Source: JAFDZW01 sp035632315 (GTDB lineage Bacteria; Bacteroidota; Ignavibacteria; Palsa-1295). From it: a stretch of DNA of 61,928 bases. The notes beneath the pieces are model-generated. The model was given only the letters and a program-made list of their open reading frames with translations. It was not told the DNA's origin and did not search any database. Below are positions 8,343 to 17,109 of the stretch, piece by piece. The stretch is taken from the NCBI GenBank assembly GCA_035632315.1, contig DASQGZ010000066.1, forward strand, positions 1 through 61,928. The letters run 5' to 3'. Position 1 is the stretch's first letter; each line of letters begins with the position of its first letter. The translations under genes and the position numbers were made by a program.

Positions 8343-10045
8343 ACTACGGATATTGCAAATTCTATTGCTTCTTTGATCTTCGATCGTTCGACACTTTCCC
8401 GAACAACTGCCTTCCCGATTCTTTCTAACAGAATAAGACGTATTCCTGAGCGATAATTTTTTTTATCGCTTTGCATTGCTTCGAACACATCACTGACCTT
8501 TAATTGCGCTGAAGGAATTGGTAATCTGCCAAGTGTTATTTCGATCTCGCGCCAGTCGTCTTCACTGATCATTCCTTCTTTCATTGAAAGCCACGAAGCG
8601 GCACGCATTCCTAATGCGACAGCTTCGCCGTGAAGCAACGCGGAAAATCCGGTTGCAGATTCGAATGCATGGGCGAATGTATGCCCAAAATTAAGTAGTT
8701 CGCGAACACCATTCTTCTGCTCGAACTCATCGAGATTCGTATATCGAAGTTTTTCTTTTACTGCATCGCGGATGAGAATTTCATACCCCGAATCTAATCC
8801 TCGAAGCAGACGTCTGATCGAACGTGAGAGCCGATTCCATAGGTCGGTATTGCCAATCAATCCGTACTTTAATAATTCGGATAAACCTGATTGCAATTCG
8901 CGCTTTGGGAGAGTCTGCAAATAGATAGGATCGACGATCACACGTTTCGGTGAAAAGAATGTACCTAAGAGATTTTTCTTTCCGTTGAAATCAACACCTG
9001 TCTTTCCGCCGATCGCAGCATCGATCTGAGCAACAAGCGTTGTCGGAATATGAACGATCGGAATACCGCGCTTATACAGGTTTGCAATAAACCCCGTCAT
9101 ATCACTCACGACACCTCCGCCAAAACTTACGAGTAAATCATTTTTTCTCGATACATTCAGTTTATCGAACTCCCCGGCAAGATCAAGCGCTTGCTTAATA
9201 TTTTTATTGACTTCTCCGCTATCGATCGTTATTTGATGGAGTGTTAGTTTTCCTGAGCTTTCTTTGATCAGCGATTGATGGAGTCGTTTAGAATGAATGC
9301 TCGCAACATTATTATCCGATACTAATATAAGCCTCGTGACATTCATATCGGACGCAGTCCGCGCTAACTCGGCAGCAGCAATTCCGCTCCCGACCGAGAT
9401 CGGATAATCGCCGAAGGCTGAGTGCGCGATCAGCGTCTCAAACTTCGGACGAAGTCTTACCCGGCGAGACATTTGATCGAGTGCGTTGTGTAATTCAGCC
9501 GCTAATTCCAACGCCGAATAGCTCTGTTCGCTTTTGGACCGCGCCACAAAATGCAACGTTGCCTGCTCATAGAACGGCAAACGTTCAGTATATAATAAAC
9601 GAAGCTTCTCGGTTAATTCCTCGGGGCTTGACGCGGTAAGCAGCGGACGAATGCTCCCTTTGAGCATACTCGCAAGCACATTCTTTGCCGACTGACGAAC
9701 TGTAACATCCAGCCAAACGACAACACCACTTCCACGCATGACCTGCCGATTAACTACGCTCAGTGGCGTACCGCCGCCGGTTGCAACAACATACGGTTTC
9801 TGATGAAAACCCTCATCTGCAATTTCTACGAGTATATCGGTCTCTAATTTACGAAATATAGATTCGCCGTTCTCTCTGGAAAATATCTCAGCGATCGAAT
9901 GGCCGTTGCGGCGTTCGATTTCCGTATCGAGGTCAAAAAAAACATATCCGCTTTTCGTGAGACGAACAGCAAGTTCTTTGCCGATGCTCGTTTTGCCCGA
10001 ACCCGGCAACCCCGTCAGATAAATATGTCGCCCGCGCCAAGTCAC
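8339..10045 (-). CDS. aroKB: Bifunctional shikimate kinase / 3-dehydroquinate synthase
   Basis: A fusion of two shikimate-pathway enzymes in 568 residues. Residues 1-165 are shikimate kinase: P-loop GLPGSGKTS at 12-20, the shikimate-binding FDLDTEIERRNG and GGGTPL. Residues from about 180 on are 3-dehydroquinate synthase: SFGGGVVSDMTGFIANLYKRG, IPTTLVAQIDAAIGGKTGVDFNGKKN, the metal site SELLKYGLIG, NFGHTFAHAFES and LLHGEAVALGMR. Both halves look complete, so both activities are expected. The two reactions are not consecutive in the pathway (steps 5 and 2). The gene overlaps aroC and aroQ by 4 bp each. AroK-AroB fusions are known in other phyla, for example Thermotoga. Confidence 0.96.
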   Translation of the reverse strand: MTWRGRHIYLTGLPGSGKTSIGKELAVRLTKSGYVFFDLDTEIERRNGHSIAEIFSRENGESIFRKLETDILVEIADEGFHQKPYVVATGGGTPLSVVNRQVMRGSGVVVWLDVTVRQSAKNVLASMLKGSIRPLLTASSPEELTEKLRLLYTERLPFYEQATLHFVARSKSEQSYSALELAAELHNALDQMSRRVRLRPKFETLIAHSAFGDYPISVGSGIAAAELARTASDMNVTRLILVSDNNVASIHSKRLHQSLIKESSGKLTLHQITIDSGEVNKNIKQALDLAGEFDKLNVSRKNDLLVSFGGGVVSDMTGFIANLYKRGIPIVHIPTTLVAQIDAAIGGKTGVDFNGKKNLLGTFFSPKRVIVDPIYLQTLPKRELQSGLSELLKYGLIGNTDLWNRLSRSIRRLLRGLDSGYEILIRDAVKEKLRYTNLDEFEQKNGVRELLNFGHTFAHAFESATGFSALLHGEAVALGMRAASWLSMKEGMISEDDWREIEITLGRLPIPSAQLKVSDVFEAMQSDKKNYRSGIRLILLERIGKAVVRESVERSKIKEAIEFAISVV

Positions 10046-11217
10046 TTGGATATCATCTCTTGTGAACGTCGTTTCGTAACTCGTTCTTGCAATTCGGTCA
10101 TCGTATCACCTCCGAATGTGTCGAGGACGTTGTCTGCGAGCACTGTCGCAACAACTCGTTCGACAATGATTGAAAGCGAAGGCACGGCGCATACATCGCT
10201 GCGTTCGATATGCGCGTTTGTTTGTTCCGATGTTACAAGATCGATCGATCGAAGTGGCTGCATTAGTGTCGAGATCGGCTTCATCGCAGCACGCACGATG
10301 ATCGGCATTCCATTAGACATACCGCCTTCAATACCGCCGGCATGATTAGTGGTGCGGGTAATTCGTTTATTATCCAAACGAATTTCATCATGAGACTCAG
10401 AGCCGCGCTGCGAGGCAACGTTAAGACCGTCACCAAATTCAACTGCTTTTACCGCTTGAATGCTTACTACTGCTTGAGCAATGTTAGCGTCAAGTTTTCT
10501 ATCCCATTGAACGTGACTTCCGATACCAACCGGAACATTATAAAATTCAGCCTGCACGATCCCGCCAAGTGTATCGCCCTGACGTTTTGCCTCCTCGATC
10601 AATTCGATCGCTCGCGTTGTCGCATCGGCATCACACATCCGTACCTCAGAATTAGAAATTTTATTCTTCAACTCTTCAACAGTAGATGGAGTATTGGAAG
10701 TGTTAACTTCGATCGTTCCGATCGACTTGACAAATGATACCGATACGACTCCTATTTCAAAAAGCAATTTTGAACATATTGCTCCGATAGCAACTCGCAT
10801 CGCAGTTTCCCGTGCACTTGCCCGCTCAAAGACGTTACGCAGATCGTCCATATGCCCATATTTGATTGCCCCGGCCAGATCGGCATGGCCGGGTCGCGGA
10901 ATGGTAACGGCTTCACGGTCTTTATCTATTGAAGTGACCGACATTTTATCGGACCAATTCTTCCAGTCGTTATTTTCAATATGAAGCGCAATCGGTGCAC
11001 CGGTCGTCATTCCAAATCTCACGCCGCTGAGAATCTGAGCTCGATCGGATTCAATCTTTTGCCGGTATGATCTGCCGTAGCCTTTCTGCCGCTCGGAAAG
11101 GATCGGGTTGATGTCTTGCTCTGCAACAAGCGAAAGCCCGGCTGGTATGCCATCGATGATCCCAATAAGCGAAGCTCCATGTGATTCCCCCCCAGTGAGT
11201 ATTCTTAAATGTGGCAT
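10042..11217 (-). CDS. aroC: Chorismate synthase
   Basis: Makes chorismate from EPSP using reduced FMN, the last step of the shared aromatic pathway. The product starts MPHLRILTGGESHGASLIGIIDG and shows RQKGYGRSYRQKIESD, PRPGHADLAGAIKYG, ASARETAMRVAIGAI and DNKRITRTTNHAGGIEGGMSNG, all family signatures. The length of 391 fits. A longer frame starts at 11241 inside aroE, but the family begins at the MPHLRIL position, so ATG 11217 is used; it lies 2 bases past the aroE stop. The stop overlaps the aroKB start by 4 bp. Confidence 0.97.
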   Translation of the reverse strand: MPHLRILTGGESHGASLIGIIDGIPAGLSLVAEQDINPILSERQKGYGRSYRQKIESDRAQILSGVRFGMTTGAPIALHIENNDWKNWSDKMSVTSIDKDREAVTIPRPGHADLAGAIKYGHMDDLRNVFERASARETAMRVAIGAICSKLLFEIGVVSVSFVKSIGTIEVNTSNTPSTVEELKNKISNSEVRMCDADATTRAIELIEEAKRQGDTLGGIVQAEFYNVPVGIGSHVQWDRKLDANIAQAVVSIQAVKAVEFGDGLNVASQRGSESHDEIRLDNKRITRTTNHAGGIEGGMSNGMPIIVRAAMKPISTLMQPLRSIDLVTSEQTNAHIERSDVCAVPSLSIIVERVVATVLADNVLDTFGGDTMTELQERVTKRRSQEMISK

Positions 11218-11219
11218 TG

Positions 11220-12119
11220 TTATTTGACGAACTTTGTGCAAAATGTTTTCATACTCCGATACTCGCTGCTCGTTAATGGCGATCGTTCGGGTAATATACC
11301 GGAAAGCCAGAATGCCTGAGAAAATGCCGCTTGTTCAATAAGCATGCCCAATCCGTTCATAATTTTTGAACCACCGCGCACAGCGCCTGCAAGAAATTCG
11401 GTTTGCGGCGGATTATATATAAGATCTGCCGCAATATCCGATTCATTCCATTCAAATTCTTCGAGCGGATTTCCCGGATGATTCTTCTGTCCGACGGGTG
11501 TTGCCTGAATGATAAAACGATGAGAATATGCTGATAGCATATTGCCTGCATCTGGAATCCGCATGACATGAACATTCAATCCTGAGATTACACGACCGCA
11601 AAATTCGGCAAGCGTCAAGGCATTTGCTTGGTTTCTGCTTACAATAGTTAACGACTTAGGCATCTTCACAGCGCACAAAGCGTATGCAACAGCTTTCGCA
11701 GCTGCTCCGTCCCCAACGAAAATCAAGTGGTATGAACTGAGGTCAAAACCTCTATATTCCCTCACTAATGCGCTAGTGAAGCCAATCCCATCCGTATCAG
11801 CACTCTCAAGTTCCCCTTTGATGTATCTTGCAACATTTCCAGAATTTAACATCTCAACGTTAGCCGTTTTTTTTTCACTTATTTTTAAAAGCTTGCTTTT
11901 ATAGGGATAAGTAACATTTATTCCTATGTAATTTTGCTCGTTAAGTAATTGAGTTCGCGATATAAATTGGCCGACATTTGGGCATTCGATGAGAGTGTAT
12001 TCTAACGTTGAATCAGTAATACCAAATTTGGGAGCAATGATCTTAAATAGCTCTTCGTGCAGTATACCGGAGATGCTGTGTGAAAGTTCTTTTCCAAGAA
12101 GTGCTGCTTTAAATACCAT
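11220..12119 (-). CDS. aroE: Shikimate dehydrogenase, divergent
   Basis: NADP-dependent reduction of 3-dehydroshikimate. Family features in 299 residues: LLGKELSHSISGILHE (substrate Ser pair), GINVTYPYKSKLL with the catalytic Lys, ADTDGIGFTSAL with the catalytic Asp, FVGDGAAAKAVAYAL (Rossmann loop), QATPVGQ, and the C-terminal NGLGMLIEQAAFSQAFW. Two sites are unusual: the substrate-binding GAVNT is replaced by NSGNVARY, and the Rossmann GAGG by GDGA. The pathway position between aroA and aroC supports the call. It overlaps aroA by one base. Confidence 0.92.
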   Translation of the reverse strand: MVFKAALLGKELSHSISGILHEELFKIIAPKFGITDSTLEYTLIECPNVGQFISRTQLLNEQNYIGINVTYPYKSKLLKISEKKTANVEMLNSGNVARYIKGELESADTDGIGFTSALVREYRGFDLSSYHLIFVGDGAAAKAVAYALCAVKMPKSLTIVSRNQANALTLAEFCGRVISGLNVHVMRIPDAGNMLSAYSHRFIIQATPVGQKNHPGNPLEEFEWNESDIAADLIYNPPQTEFLAGAVRGGSKIMNGLGMLIEQAAFSQAFWLSGILPERSPLTSSEYRSMKTFCTKFVK

Positions 12120-13471
12120 TAGTTGGAAGTAATAATGCAGCCTGATTGCGAAGCAATCGTGGTCAACGTTTCAAAAAAATTCGGGTAGGAGATCGTTACA
12201 ACATTGGAATCCGGAATTATTACTTCCCCACCGGAACAAAGAGCAGCGACAGACATTGCCATCGCGATACGATGATCACCTGAATGATCAATCACCAAAG
12301 CCTTACCGATAAAATTCTTATCTCCATGTATTGTTAGCCCGTCAGATCGTTCTACAATATTTGCGCCAAAAGCAGTAAGATTATGATAGAGCGTACTAAT
12401 TCTATCCGATTCTTTCAATCTCAATTCAGACGCCCCCGCAAAGTTACTTACGCCATCTGCAAATAGCGCGATGACACTCAGAGCAGGGATTTCATCCTGC
12501 ACGTTTGGCACTGATGAAGCATCGAGCGAAAACGGACGGAATGTAATGATGTGCGAACCGGCTATACGAACATTCCCACTTCTTTCACCCGAAAATTCCG
12601 AAATGGTGTTGACAAAGATTGGGATGCCCGAGTTTGACAGTACTTGCAGTACTCCAGATCGAGTTTGATTGATACCGACGTTGTTAATTGAAATGTCTGT
12701 CCGCGTTATTGCAGCGGCAGCGATCAAAAAGGAAGCTGAGGAAATATCTCCTGGAACATTGTAGTCGAATTCTTTCGGGAGCACAAATGTGCGCCTCTCA
12801 GGTAAAAAAATTTTAACGGCACTCGTTTGCACATCAACCCCGAATTGCCGAAACATTCGTTCTGTGTGGTCCCGACTTTGCAAGGGTTCTATAACTTCCA
12901 GTGAAGTACCCGAACAAAATGCTGCAAGCAATAAAGATGACTTTATTTGTGCAGATGCGACTGGAAGCCTGACAGCTGCATTTTGTAATGTGCGGCCATT
13001 AATGCAAACCGGCAATGTACCGCTTTCCGAGGTAATAATATCCGCACCGAGTTCTTCATTCAAAACAGTCGCAATCCGCTTCATTGGACGCGTTGATAAT
13101 GAGCTATCACCAACAAGCGTGCTTTCAAAATCCTGCGCTGAAAGAATTCCCATCAAAAGTCGTGCGGTCGTGCCGCTGTTTCGGCAATCGATCGGCTTAT
13201 CGGATTTATGCAAACCATTTTTTCCGACTCCGGTAATGACTATCTGAGATCCTTCAAATTCAATAGGTACGGCAAGTTGACGCAGAGCATTGATTGTGCT
13301 AATAATATCATCACCGACACTCTCAGTGACCGGTATAGTAATAATACTTTCAGATAGAGCTCCTAAGAAGAGGGCACGATGAAGAATTGATTTATCGGGC
13401 GGGACAGTACACTCGACAATGCTGCGTTGCGCGTTGTGTATATTCCGGCAAGAGATCGTGACCGATGACAT
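12119..13471 (-). CDS. aroA: 3-phosphoshikimate 1-carboxyvinyltransferase (EPSP synthase)
   Basis: Joins phosphoenolpyruvate to shikimate-3-phosphate. The 450 residues carry PPDKSILHRALFLGALS, CRNSGTTARLLMGIL, SLSTRPMKRI, PVASAQIKSSLLLAAF, RESD within RLKESDRIS and DHSGDHRIAMAMSVAALC. The NSGTT and RPMKR forms are those seen in Gram-positive-type (class II-like) enzymes rather than the E. coli NAGTA form. First aro gene of the string, 34 bases after the gcvP stop. Confidence 0.95.
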   Translation of the reverse strand: MSSVTISCRNIHNAQRSIVECTVPPDKSILHRALFLGALSESIITIPVTESVGDDIISTINALRQLAVPIEFEGSQIVITGVGKNGLHKSDKPIDCRNSGTTARLLMGILSAQDFESTLVGDSSLSTRPMKRIATVLNEELGADIITSESGTLPVCINGRTLQNAAVRLPVASAQIKSSLLLAAFCSGTSLEVIEPLQSRDHTERMFRQFGVDVQTSAVKIFLPERRTFVLPKEFDYNVPGDISSASFLIAAAAITRTDISINNVGINQTRSGVLQVLSNSGIPIFVNTISEFSGERSGNVRIAGSHIITFRPFSLDASSVPNVQDEIPALSVIALFADGVSNFAGASELRLKESDRISTLYHNLTAFGANIVERSDGLTIHGDKNFIGKALVIDHSGDHRIAMAMSVAALCSGGEVIIPDSNVVTISYPNFFETLTTIASQSGCIITSN

Positions 13472-13505
13472 TTCGGATCAAATAGGCCTCACATTGACTT
13501 GTCTA

Positions 13506-16409
13506 TCATACTGACTCGGCATATTCTTCTATAGGCGGACAACTGCAAACAAGTTGGCGATCGCCAAACGCGCCGTTAACACGCCCAACAGGAGCCCAGA
13601 ACTTATTTGTACGAAGCCAGTGTGCCGGGTAGGCCGCTTTCTCACGAGAATACGGGTGCTTCCAGTCATCACTTACGATCGACTCGATCGTATGCGGAGA
13701 ATTTTTCAACACGTTATCTTCACGATCTGCGATTCCTCCTGCAATCTCGCCGATCTCATTTTTTATAGCGATCAAGGCGTCGCAGAAGCGATCGAGTTCG
13801 TGGAGCGATTCGCTTTCTGTTGGTTCGATCATCAGCGTGCCGGGAACCGGGAAAGAAACGGTCGGTGCATGAAAGCCATAGTCGATCAGCCGTTTGGCAA
13901 TATCTTCGACTTCAATACCGACAGAATGTTTGAATTCACGCATATCGACGATCATTTCGTGCGCAACCCGTCCGTGATTTCCCTGATAAAGAATCGGAAA
14001 GTGCTTTTCGAGACGAGACTTAATATAGTTTGCATTAAGAATTGCAAATTTCGTGGCTTCCGTAAGACCGTCGTAACCAAGCATTGCAATATATGCCCAG
14101 GAGATAAGCAAGATACTCGCGCTTCCCCACGGAGCTGCAGATACAGCATGTGTTGAGTGCTCACCGCCGATCGGCACAACAGAGTGTCCGGGCAAATACG
14201 GTGCGAGGTGCTTTGCAACTCCGATCGGTCCCATTCCGGGACCGCCGCCGCCGTGTGGGATACAAAATGTTTTATGAAGATTCAGATGACATACATCCGC
14301 TCCGATCACCTTCGGGCTGGTCAAGCCGACTTGCGCGTTCATGTTCGCACCATCCATATACACTTGCCCGCCGTGCGAGTGGATGATCTCACAAATCTCA
14401 GTGATCCCTTCTTCGAACACACCGTGTGTCGAAGGATAGGTCACCATCAGCGCGGCAAGATCGTTTTTATGTTCTCCAACTTTTTGTTTGAGATCAGCAA
14501 TATCTATGTTGCCGTTCGAATCCGTTTTCACGACAATAACCTTCATCCCGGCCATAACTGCACTTGCAGGATTGGTACCGTGTGCAGAAGCGGGAATGAC
14601 GCAGACGTTTCTGTGAGATTCTCCGCGTGCTTCATGATATGCTCTGATTACAAGCAAACCGGCATACTCACCTTGTGCGCCGGCATTCGGCTGCAGTGAA
14701 ACGGCATCGAACCCGGTAATATCGCGAAGCGCAGCTTCAAGCGCTTCGAAGACTTCTGCATAACCCTTCGCCTGTTCCCGAGGCGCGAACGGGTGAATGT
14801 CCCCGAACTCCCGCCACGTGAGGGGGATCATCTCTGCAGTCGCATTGAGTTTCATCGTACACGACCCAAGTGCGATCATAGAATGAGTCAGTGAGAGGTC
14901 ACGGTTCTCAAGCAGTTTCATATAGCGCAGCATCTCCGTTTCGGAGTGGTGCGTATTGAAGATCGGATGCGTCATAAAAGGGCTTGTCCGTTCAAGAGAT
15001 TCGGGGATATGCCCTTTTAGTTCTTTAGACAGAACTTCAATATTAATCTTCACGCCGTTTGTTCCTTTTACAGACGCGAATAATTGTAACAGCTCAGCAA
15101 TATCTTCTTTTGTCTTTGTCTCATCGACTGAGATACTGACACCGTCAGTAAAATATCTGAAATTGATATGGTGCTTTTCAGATTCGAGTTTGAGCTGTTT
15201 GATCTTTTCAGAATCAAGATATACTCTGATTGTATCGAAGAAAGAACTGTTTGCAACTGTAAATCCGAGTTTCTCCAAACCCACAGACAGAAGTGAGGTC
15301 AATCCGTGGACTCGTTGGGCAATGACTTTCAACCCTTCCGGCCCGTGATAGACGCCATAGAGTGCAGTCATATTCGCAAGCAATGCCTGAGCCGTACAGA
15401 TATTGCTCGTCGCTTTGTCTCGTTTGATATGCTGCTCGCGAGTTTGCAATGCCATACGAAGTGCGGGCTTACCATTCGAATCAACGGAAACACCGATAAT
15501 GCGTCCGGGCATCTGGCGTTTGTACGTTTCGCGTGCGGCAAAGAAAGCAGCATGAGGGCCGCCATACCCGAGCGGGACTCCGAAACGCTGCGCAGAACCA
15601 AACACAATATCAGCGCCAAGCTCACCTGGCGGGCGGAGCATTACTAAAGATAGCAGATCGCTGCCGATAGCAACGAGCGCTTTATGGTGGTGACAGGCAT
15701 TGATAAATTCTGCAGGGTCACTGACCGAACCATTACCATCGGGATATTGAATGATCGCCCCAAAAATATTTTCATCCCAGTTCTTAATTATTTCCGACGG
15801 ATTGCCAATAATAAGTTTAATTCCGAGAGGTTCCGTTCGAGTTTTGAGAACATCGATCGTTTGCGGAAAAACAGAATCGGCGACAAAAAGCGCATTTGCA
15901 TCTCGTTTCAAGAGTTCTTGATCGCGAACAGCATGCATTAAATGCATTGCTTCGGCAGCGGCAGTTGCTTCATCGAGCAACGATGCATTTGCGATCTCCA
16001 TTGCAGTGAGGTCCATCACCATCGTCTGGAAATTCAGCAGCGATTCAAGCCGTCCTTGTGCAATCTCTGCTTGATACGGCGTGTATTGGGTGTACCAACC
16101 CGGATTTTCGAGAACGTTACGCAGAATAACAGGGGGCGTCACACAATCGTAATACCCCATCCCAATGTACGATTTAAATATGCGATTTTTCGAAGCGATC
16201 GTGCGAATATCATCCAAAAATTCAACTTCGGTACGCTCATTAAGGCCGGTAAGTGGTTTCTTTAATCTGATCGATGCCGGAATTGTCTGCGAGATCAGTT
16301 CGTCAAGGGACGAAACGCCAATCGCGGCGAGCATGATCTCTTCTTCGGCAGCATTGGGTCCGATATGGCGGTTGCGGAAACGGTCGAATTGTGTAATAGC
16401 TGTTGTCAT
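13506..16409 (-). CDS. gcvP: Glycine dehydrogenase (decarboxylating), P protein
   Basis: The PLP-dependent component of the glycine cleavage system; it decarboxylates glycine and passes the aminomethyl group to the H protein. At 967 residues it is the full-length form in which the N half (FRNRHIGPNAAEE, YIGMGYYDCVTPPVILRNVLENPGWYTQYTPYQ) and C half are fused, unlike the two-subunit version. The PLP lysine is Lys713 in LNLHKTFCIPHGGGGPGMGPIGV. Other markers: GSCTMKLNATAEM and QPNAGAQGEYAGL. The H and T protein genes are not in the window. The stop lies 34 bp before aroA, so it may be the first gene of the same transcript, though its function is separate (one-carbon supply). Confidence 0.97.
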   Translation of the reverse strand: MTTAITQFDRFRNRHIGPNAAEEEIMLAAIGVSSLDELISQTIPASIRLKKPLTGLNERTEVEFLDDIRTIASKNRIFKSYIGMGYYDCVTPPVILRNVLENPGWYTQYTPYQAEIAQGRLESLLNFQTMVMDLTAMEIANASLLDEATAAAEAMHLMHAVRDQELLKRDANALFVADSVFPQTIDVLKTRTEPLGIKLIIGNPSEIIKNWDENIFGAIIQYPDGNGSVSDPAEFINACHHHKALVAIGSDLLSLVMLRPPGELGADIVFGSAQRFGVPLGYGGPHAAFFAARETYKRQMPGRIIGVSVDSNGKPALRMALQTREQHIKRDKATSNICTAQALLANMTALYGVYHGPEGLKVIAQRVHGLTSLLSVGLEKLGFTVANSSFFDTIRVYLDSEKIKQLKLESEKHHINFRYFTDGVSISVDETKTKEDIAELLQLFASVKGTNGVKINIEVLSKELKGHIPESLERTSPFMTHPIFNTHHSETEMLRYMKLLENRDLSLTHSMIALGSCTMKLNATAEMIPLTWREFGDIHPFAPREQAKGYAEVFEALEAALRDITGFDAVSLQPNAGAQGEYAGLLVIRAYHEARGESHRNVCVIPASAHGTNPASAVMAGMKVIVVKTDSNGNIDIADLKQKVGEHKNDLAALMVTYPSTHGVFEEGITEICEIIHSHGGQVYMDGANMNAQVGLTSPKVIGADVCHLNLHKTFCIPHGGGGPGMGPIGVAKHLAPYLPGHSVVPIGGEHSTHAVSAAPWGSASILLISWAYIAMLGYDGLTEATKFAILNANYIKSRLEKHFPILYQGNHGRVAHEMIVDMREFKHSVGIEVEDIAKRLIDYGFHAPTVSFPVPGTLMIEPTESESLHELDRFCDALIAIKNEIGEIAGGIADREDNVLKNSPHTIESIVSDDWKHPYSREKAAYPAHWLRTNKFWAPVGRVNGAFGDRQLVCSCPPIEEYAESV

Positions 16410-16490
16410 CAGTAAAAAACGTAGTAGCTTGGTTTGAGATTTAACAAAACAATGATTTTAACGGAATAATTTGAAATGCAGTGAAGTGTC

Positions 16491-16496
16491 TATAAT
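16491..16496 (+). promoter_or_regulatory. Possible promoter -10 for the tRNA-tadA unit
   Basis: TATAAT sits 56 bases before the tRNA, with TTGAAA at 16471-16476. The 14-bp spacing is short for a standard promoter, so this is only a candidate. Confidence 0.25.
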
Positions 16497-16552
16497 AGGA
16501 ATTCACATGAGGTACTCTCTGTTTTACACCGCTCTCTTGACAGAAGCAGGCG

Positions 16553-16626
16553 GGGCCCTTAGCTCAGTTGGTCAGAGCAGTCGACTCATAATCGATTGGT
16601 CGCAGGTTCAAGTCCTGCAGGGCCCA
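16553..16626 (+). tRNA. tRNA with anticodon CAT (tRNA-Ile2-like, or tRNA-Met)
   Basis: A full cloverleaf: acceptor GGGCCCT / AGGGCCC (7 perfect pairs), D arm from GCTC, anticodon loop CTCATAA with CAT at 16587-16589, T arm GCAGG TTCAAGT CCTGC, discriminator A at 16626. CCA is not encoded. CAT is shared by tRNA-Met and by tRNA-Ile2, whose C34 is changed to lysidine by TilS to read AUA. The body here (TTAGCTCAG, CGACTCATAATCG, TTGGTCGCNGGTTCAAGTCC) is closer to E. coli ileX than to elongator tRNA-Met as I remember them, so I favour tRNA-Ile2. tadA starts 14 bases after it. Confidence 0.93.
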
Positions 16627-16640
16627 CAATTCAACCCGTC

Positions 16641-17108
16641 ATGGATCAGAATCCATTCTCTCAGCCGCACGAATACTGGATGCGCTTTGCGTTTCGCGAA
16701 GCTGAGCGTGCATTTGAAAATGACGAGGTCCCGATCGGCTGTATCATCGTCAAAGACGGAATTATTATCGGCAAAGGACACAATCAGACCGAACAGCTGA
16801 ACGATCCGACGGCTCATGCTGAGATGATCGCGATCACTTCTGCCTGTGCAACGCTCGAAAATAAATTTCTTACCGGATGCACCCTCTACGTGACCCTTGA
16901 ACCGTGCCCGATGTGCGCAGGAGCGATCGTTAACTCACGTGTAGAACGAATCGTCTTCGGAGCGCACGACCCAAAAGCCGGAGCAGCAGGAACCCTCTAT
17001 AATATTACGGAAGATGAGCGCCTCAATCATCGAGCACAAACACTCGGCGGTGTTCTCGACGCAGAGTGCAGCACGATCTTGAAGGAATACTTCAAGAAAA
17101 AACGCTGA
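16641..17108 (+). CDS. tadA: tRNA-specific adenosine deaminase
   Basis: Converts A34 to inosine in tRNA-Arg(ACG). The 155 residues contain the zinc-deaminase motifs HAEMIAI (His ligand plus catalytic Glu) and PCPMCAGAI (two Cys ligands), and the family ending with ECSTILKEYFKKKR. The longer frame begins inside the tRNA at 16596, so ATG 16641 (MDQNPFSQPHEYWMRFA) is chosen. It likely shares a transcript with the tRNA just before it. A guanine deaminase is the main alternative within the fold, but VPIGCIIVKDG and the spacing of motifs fit TadA. Confidence 0.94.
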   Translation: MDQNPFSQPHEYWMRFAFREAERAFENDEVPIGCIIVKDGIIIGKGHNQTEQLNDPTAHAEMIAITSACATLENKFLTGCTLYVTLEPCPMCAGAIVNSRVERIVFGAHDPKAGAAGTLYNITEDERLNHRAQTLGGVLDAECSTILKEYFKKKR

Positions 17109-17109
17109 A

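Noticed and set aside
13554..14699. Two ORFs (200 and 180 aa) opposite gcvP
   Set aside because: gcvP is full-length with a Lys713 PLP site; the antisense products have no known domain.
16596..16640. tadA start at 16596
   Set aside because: It lies inside the tRNA gene.
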